Shown one piece after another: positions 58,502 to 64,000 of a stretch of 64,000 nt of DNA. Under the pieces are notes generated by a model, which saw only the letters and a program-made list of their open reading frames with translations, did no database searches and had not been told where the DNA came from. Location of the stretch: contig NZ_CP019428.1 in the NCBI RefSeq assembly GCF_009834565.1, positions 1,178,001 through 1,242,000 of the forward strand, written 5' to 3'. Source of the DNA: Pseudomonas sp. R76. Its GTDB lineage: Bacteria; Pseudomonadota; Gammaproteobacteria; Pseudomonadales; Pseudomonadaceae. How positions within the stretch are numbered: position 1 is the stretch's first letter; each line of letters begins with the position of its first letter. The position numbers were made by a program, and so were the translations under genes.

Positions 58502-59441
58502 CTATTGATAGCGGCTTTAACCACATCACCGTACTGCTTGACGAAGCCGTTGAGGCTCTCGCCGTACGCGCGGATGGCTGCTATTTGGATGGCACCTTCG
58601 GCAGGGGCGGGCACAGTCGGCTGATACTCAGCCAGCTCGGGTCCGACGGCAAACTCCTCGGGTTCGACAAAGACCCTCAAGCGATTGCCACCGGGCAAGC
58701 GCTAGCGGCCGAAGACGGCCGCTTTGTCGTTGTGCAGCGCAGCTTTGCCGAACTCGGTGCCGAAGTCGCCGAGCGTGGCATGGCAGGCAAAGTGGCCGGG
58801 GTTTTGCTCGATCTGGGCGTGTCTTCGCCGCAGCTTGACGACCCGGAGCGCGGCTTCAGCTTCATGAACGACGGCCCGCTCGACATGCGCATGGACCCGA
58901 CCCGTGGCGTCAGTGCGGCCCAGTTCATTGCCACTGCTCCGGTTGAAGAAATCGCCCGCGTGTTCAAGGAATACGGTGAAGAACGCTTCGCCGGTCGCAT
59001 GGCCCGCGCCGTGGTCGAGCGTCGCGAAATCCAGCCGTTCGAGCGCACTGCCGACCTGGCCGAAGTGCTGAAAGTCGCCAACCCTGCCTGGGAAAAGGGC
59101 AAGAACCCGGCGACCCGCGCGTTCCAGGGCCTGCGTATTCACGTCAACAACGAATTGGGCGATCTGGAAGCCGGCCTCGAAGCCGCGCTGGAAGCCTTGG
59201 AAGTGGGTGGTCGCCTGGTGGTGATCAGCTTCCACTCCCTGGAAGACCGCATCGTCAAACTGTTCATGCGTCGTCTGGTCAAGGGCGAGTCCGATAACCT
59301 GCCGCGCAACCTGCCGGTACGTTTCGAAGCCTTTGTGCCGAAAATCAAAATCCATGGCAAAGCGCAGTTCGCTTCCGAAGCCGAACTCAAGGCCAACCCA
59401 CGTTCCCGTAGCGCCGTCATGCGCGTTGCGGAGAAGCTGCG

Positions 59442-59445
<4 letters not shown>
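58498..59445 (+). CDS. rsmH: 16S rRNA m4C1402 methyltransferase RsmH
   Basis: A 315-residue SAM-dependent enzyme methylating N4 of C1402. The SAM motif [16 protein letters not shown] and [18 protein letters not shown] are present, and the C-terminal [14 protein letters not shown] is conserved. GTG start at 58498 overlapping mraZ. Interesting pair with rsmI nearby, which methylates the same nucleotide. Confidence 0.96.
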
Positions 59446-61476
<2,031 letters not shown>

Positions 61477-61477
<1 letters not shown>

Positions 61478-62940
61478 TGTCTCTTAGCTTGAACAAGATT
61501 TTTGCCCACGCCGGACGCGATCTGCTGATTCGCGAGTTGAGCCTGGACAGCCGAAATGTACGCGCCGGTGACCTGTTCCTGGCCGTGCCTGGCGGCAAGT
61601 TCGATGGTCGCGCGCATATCGCCGATGCCCTGCAGCGCGGTGCTGCGGCCGTGGCGTATGAAGTCGAAGGCGCCACCGTGCTGCCGATCACCGACGTGCC
61701 GTTGATTCCGGTCAAAGGCCTGGCTGCGCAACTGTCGGATATCGCCGGGCGTTTTTACGGTGACCCGAGCCGTCAGCTCAACCTGGTTGGCGTGACCGGC
61801 ACCAACGGCAAGACCAGCGTGACCCAGCTTGTGGCGCAGGCGCTTGACCTGCTCGGCCAACACTGCGGCATTGTCGGCACCCTGGGCACCGGTTTTTATG
61901 GCGCGCTGCAAAGCGGCCTGCACACCACACCAAACCCGATTGCCGTGCAAGCGACCCTGGCCGACCTGAAAAAGGCCGGTGCCAAGGCGGTTGCCATGGA
62001 AGTGTCCTCCCACGGCCTGGACCAAGGCCGCGTGACGGCGCTGGCCTTTGACGTGGCGGTGATGACCAACCTGTCGCGCGATCACCTCGATTACCACGGC
62101 ACCATGGAGGCATACGCTGCCGCCAAGGCCAAGCTGTTCGCCTGGAATGACTTGAAGTGCCGGGTGGTAAACCTCGATGACGCGTTTGGTCGCCAACTGG
62201 CTGCCGAAGACAGTGAAGCGCGCCTGATCAGCTACAGCCTGGAAGACTCCAGCGCGTACCTGTATTGCCGCGACGCCCACTTTAATGACGAAGGCGTGCG
62301 CGCCACGCTGGTCACGCCGCAGGGCGAGCACCACTTGCGCAGCACCTTGCTGGGGCGCTTCAACCTGAGCAACGTGCTGGCGGCCATCGGTGCCTTACTC
62401 GGCCTGGATTACGCCCTGGATGAAATCCTGCGTGTACTGCCCAAACTGGAAGGCCCGGCCGGTCGCATGCAGCGTTTGGGCGGCGGCTCGCAGCCGCTGG
62501 TGGTGGTCGATTACGCCCACACCCCGGACGCCCTGGAAAAAGTCCTCGAAGCCTTGCGCCCACACGCCAAGGGCAAGTTGCTCTGCCTGTTCGGCTGCGG
62601 CGGCGATCGTGATCGCGGCAAGCGCCCGTTGATGGCCGAGATCGTCGAGCGCCTGGCTGATGGCGTACTCGTCACCGACGACAACCCGCGCAGCGAAGAC
62701 CCGAGCCAGATTTTCGATGACATCCGTGTCGGCTTCAAAGACGCGTCCAAGGCGACCTTCGTCGCCGGTCGTGGCGCCGCCATTGCCCAACTGATCGCCA
62801 GCGCCAGCGCTGACGATGTGGTGGTGCTGGCCGGCAAAGGTCACGAGGACTACCAGGAAATCAACGGCGAACGCCATGCCTTCTCCGATCTGGTCGAGGC
62901 CGATCACGCCTTGACCGCCTGGGAGGTCGCGCATGCTTAA
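61477..62940 (+). CDS. murE: UDP-MurNAc-tripeptide synthetase MurE
   Basis: Adds meso-diaminopimelate to UDP-MurNAc-L-Ala-D-Glu. The 487-residue Mur ligase has the ATP loop GVTGTNGKTS at residues 105-114 and the DNPR motif at 402-405, which marks mDAP rather than lysine specificity. Overlaps ftsI by one base and murF by eight bases. Confidence 0.96.
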
Positions 62941-64000
62941 AGCGATGAAATTCAGCGAACTGACCCAAGCCCTGTCGGCCCGCGTAGTGTCGAGTGATTG
63001 CAGCTTCGACGGCGTCAGTATCGACAGCCGCAACATCCAGCCTGGGCAATTGTTTGTTGCACTGGCAGGCCCGCGCTTCGACGGCCACGACTACCTGAAT
63101 GACGTCGCCGCCAAAGGTGCCGTGGGTGCCCTGGTGCAGCGCGAAGTGGCGGATTCCACCTTGCCGCAACTGTTGGTTGCCGACACCCGCCTGGCCCTGG
63201 GCCAGTTGGGTGCGCTGAACCGCGCCGCGTTTGACAAGCCCGTTGCAGCCATCACCGGCTCCAGCGGCAAAACCACGGTCAAGGAATTGCTCGCCGGCGT
63301 CCTGCGCACGCGCGGGCCGGTGCTCGCCACCCGTGGCAACCTGAACAATGATTTCGGCGCACCGCTGACCCTGCTCGAACTGGCCCCGGAACACACGGCG
63401 GCGGTGATCGAACTGGGTGCTTCGCGCGTCGGCGAAATCGCCTACACCGTGGCGCTGACCAAGCCCCACGTTGCCATCATCAACAATGCCGGCACCGCCC
63501 ACGTTGGCGAGTTCGGCGGCCCCGAGAAAATCGTCGAAGCCAAGGGTGAAATCCTTGAAGGCCTCGACGCCTCGGGCACTGCAGTATTGAACCTCGATGA
63601 CAAGGCCTTCGAGACCTGGCGTGTACGCGCCGCCGGTCGCAAAGTGCTGACGTTTGCCGTGTTGAATGCAGCCGCCGATTTCCATGCTTCCGATATTCGC
63701 GTCGACGCGCGTGGCTGTCCGTCCTTCACCTTGCACACCCCGCAAGGTAGCGAGCACGTACAACTGAATCTGCTGGGCAACCACAACGTCGCCAACGCCT
63801 TGGCCGCTGCGGCAGCCGCGCATGCGCTGGGCGTGTCGCTGTTTGGTATCGCCACCGGGTTGGGCGCGGTGCAGCCGGTCAAGGGCCGCACGGTCGCGCA
63901 ACTCGCGAGCAACGGCATGCGCGTGATTGATGACACCTACAACGCCAACCAGTCCTCGATCTGCGCCGCCATCGACCTGCTGAAAAGCTTCGACGGTCGC
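62933..64000 (+). CDS. murF: UDP-MurNAc-pentapeptide synthetase MurF, 3' end missing
   Basis: Adds D-Ala-D-Ala to UDP-MurNAc-tripeptide. The frame starts at ATG 62933 (GGGAGG upstream) and stays open to the end of the window, giving 356 residues of about 450. The ATP loop ITGSSGKTT and LGNHNVANALAA are present, and the NNAGTAHVGEFGG region is typical. Eight-base overlap with murE. The missing end will carry the rest of the C-terminal domain. Confidence 0.95.
   Translation, partial: MLKAMKFSELTQALSARVVSSDCSFDGVSIDSRNIQPGQLFVALAGPRFDGHDYLNDVAAKGAVGALVQREVADSTLPQLLVADTRLALGQLGALNRAAFDKPVAAITGSSGKTTVKELLAGVLRTRGPVLATRGNLNNDFGAPLTLLELAPEHTAAVIELGASRVGEIAYTVALTKPHVAIINNAGTAHVGEFGGPEKIVEAKGEILEGLDASGTAVLNLDDKAFETWRVRAAGRKVLTFAVLNAAADFHASDIRVDARGCPSFTLHTPQGSEHVQLNLLGNHNVANALAAAAAAHALGVSLFGIATGLGAVQPVKGRTVAQLASNGMRVIDDTYNANQSSICAAIDLLKSFDGR

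Overview
The window looks like chromosomal core genome from a fluorescent pseudomonad (Pseudomonas fluorescens group). The evidence is the GC-rich codon use, gene blocks that I recall in the same order in Pseudomonas (fagA-fumC-orfX-sodA; rpoN-hpf-ptsN-rapZ-ptsO; lptCAB; mlaFEDCB; hisG-hisD-hisC; the start of the dcw cluster), and many REP/REPIN palindromes built on GTGGGAGC(T/G)GGCTTGC, which are typical of this group. I see no prophage, plasmid, transposase gene, CRISPR array, tRNA or 5S/16S/23S rRNA.

Layout. 1-3.6 kb: the iron-responsive-type operon fagA(partial)-fumC-orfX-sodA plus a ZIP metal transporter. 3.7-10.7 kb, minus strand: the sigma-54/nitrogen-PTS cluster (rpoN, hpf, ptsN, rapZ, ptsO) and the Kdo/LPS-export genes (kdsD, kdsC, lptC, lptA, lptB). 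11-15.7 kb, plus: the Mla phospholipid-transport operon, ibaG and murA. 15.8-19.3 kb: hisG, hisD, hisC, with a large nested inverted-repeat element between hisG and hisD. 19.4-24.8 kb: uracil/hypoxanthine salvage (uraA, upp, hpt), a WbuC-like cupin, an M20 amidohydrolase and two small conserved genes. 24.9-38.7 kb: mqo, lipoproteins, small proteins, an acyltransferase, a SRAP protein, a chemoreceptor, an M48 protease, a GDT1-type manganese exporter behind a yybP-ykoY riboswitch, rsmC, hprA and a LysE exporter. 38.9-47.2 kb: an acyl-CoA ligase, a DUF1302/DUF1329 pair and a MalT-type LuxR regulator, the least characterised block. 47.4-50.9 kb: a Pqi (MCE) transport operon with PqiA split into two genes. 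51-56.2 kb: an MBL hydrolase, an OmpA lipoprotein, and lpoA-yraN-gmhA/diaA-dolP. 56.4-64 kb: rsmI, RNase P RNA, and the dcw cluster mraZ-rsmH-ftsL-ftsI-murE-murF (murF runs off the end).

How the genes work together. Much of the window concerns the cell envelope: Kdo synthesis and LPS export, two MCE lipid-transport systems (Mla, Pqi), peptidoglycan precursor synthesis (murA, murE, murF), septal synthesis (ftsL, ftsI) and its activator LpoA. Most intergenic gaps between convergent genes from 19 to 53 kb hold a REPIN, a second palindromic repeat family (core CCCACGC-TCTGCGTGGG), or an intrinsic terminator. The most notable non-coding items are the MITE-like element between hisG and hisD, the riboswitch with two interleaved stems that exclude each other, a tandem triplet of REPINs with a 134-bp period, and three MraZ boxes at 10-bp spacing after a clear mraZ promoter. 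I did not find a clearly new defence or mobile system.
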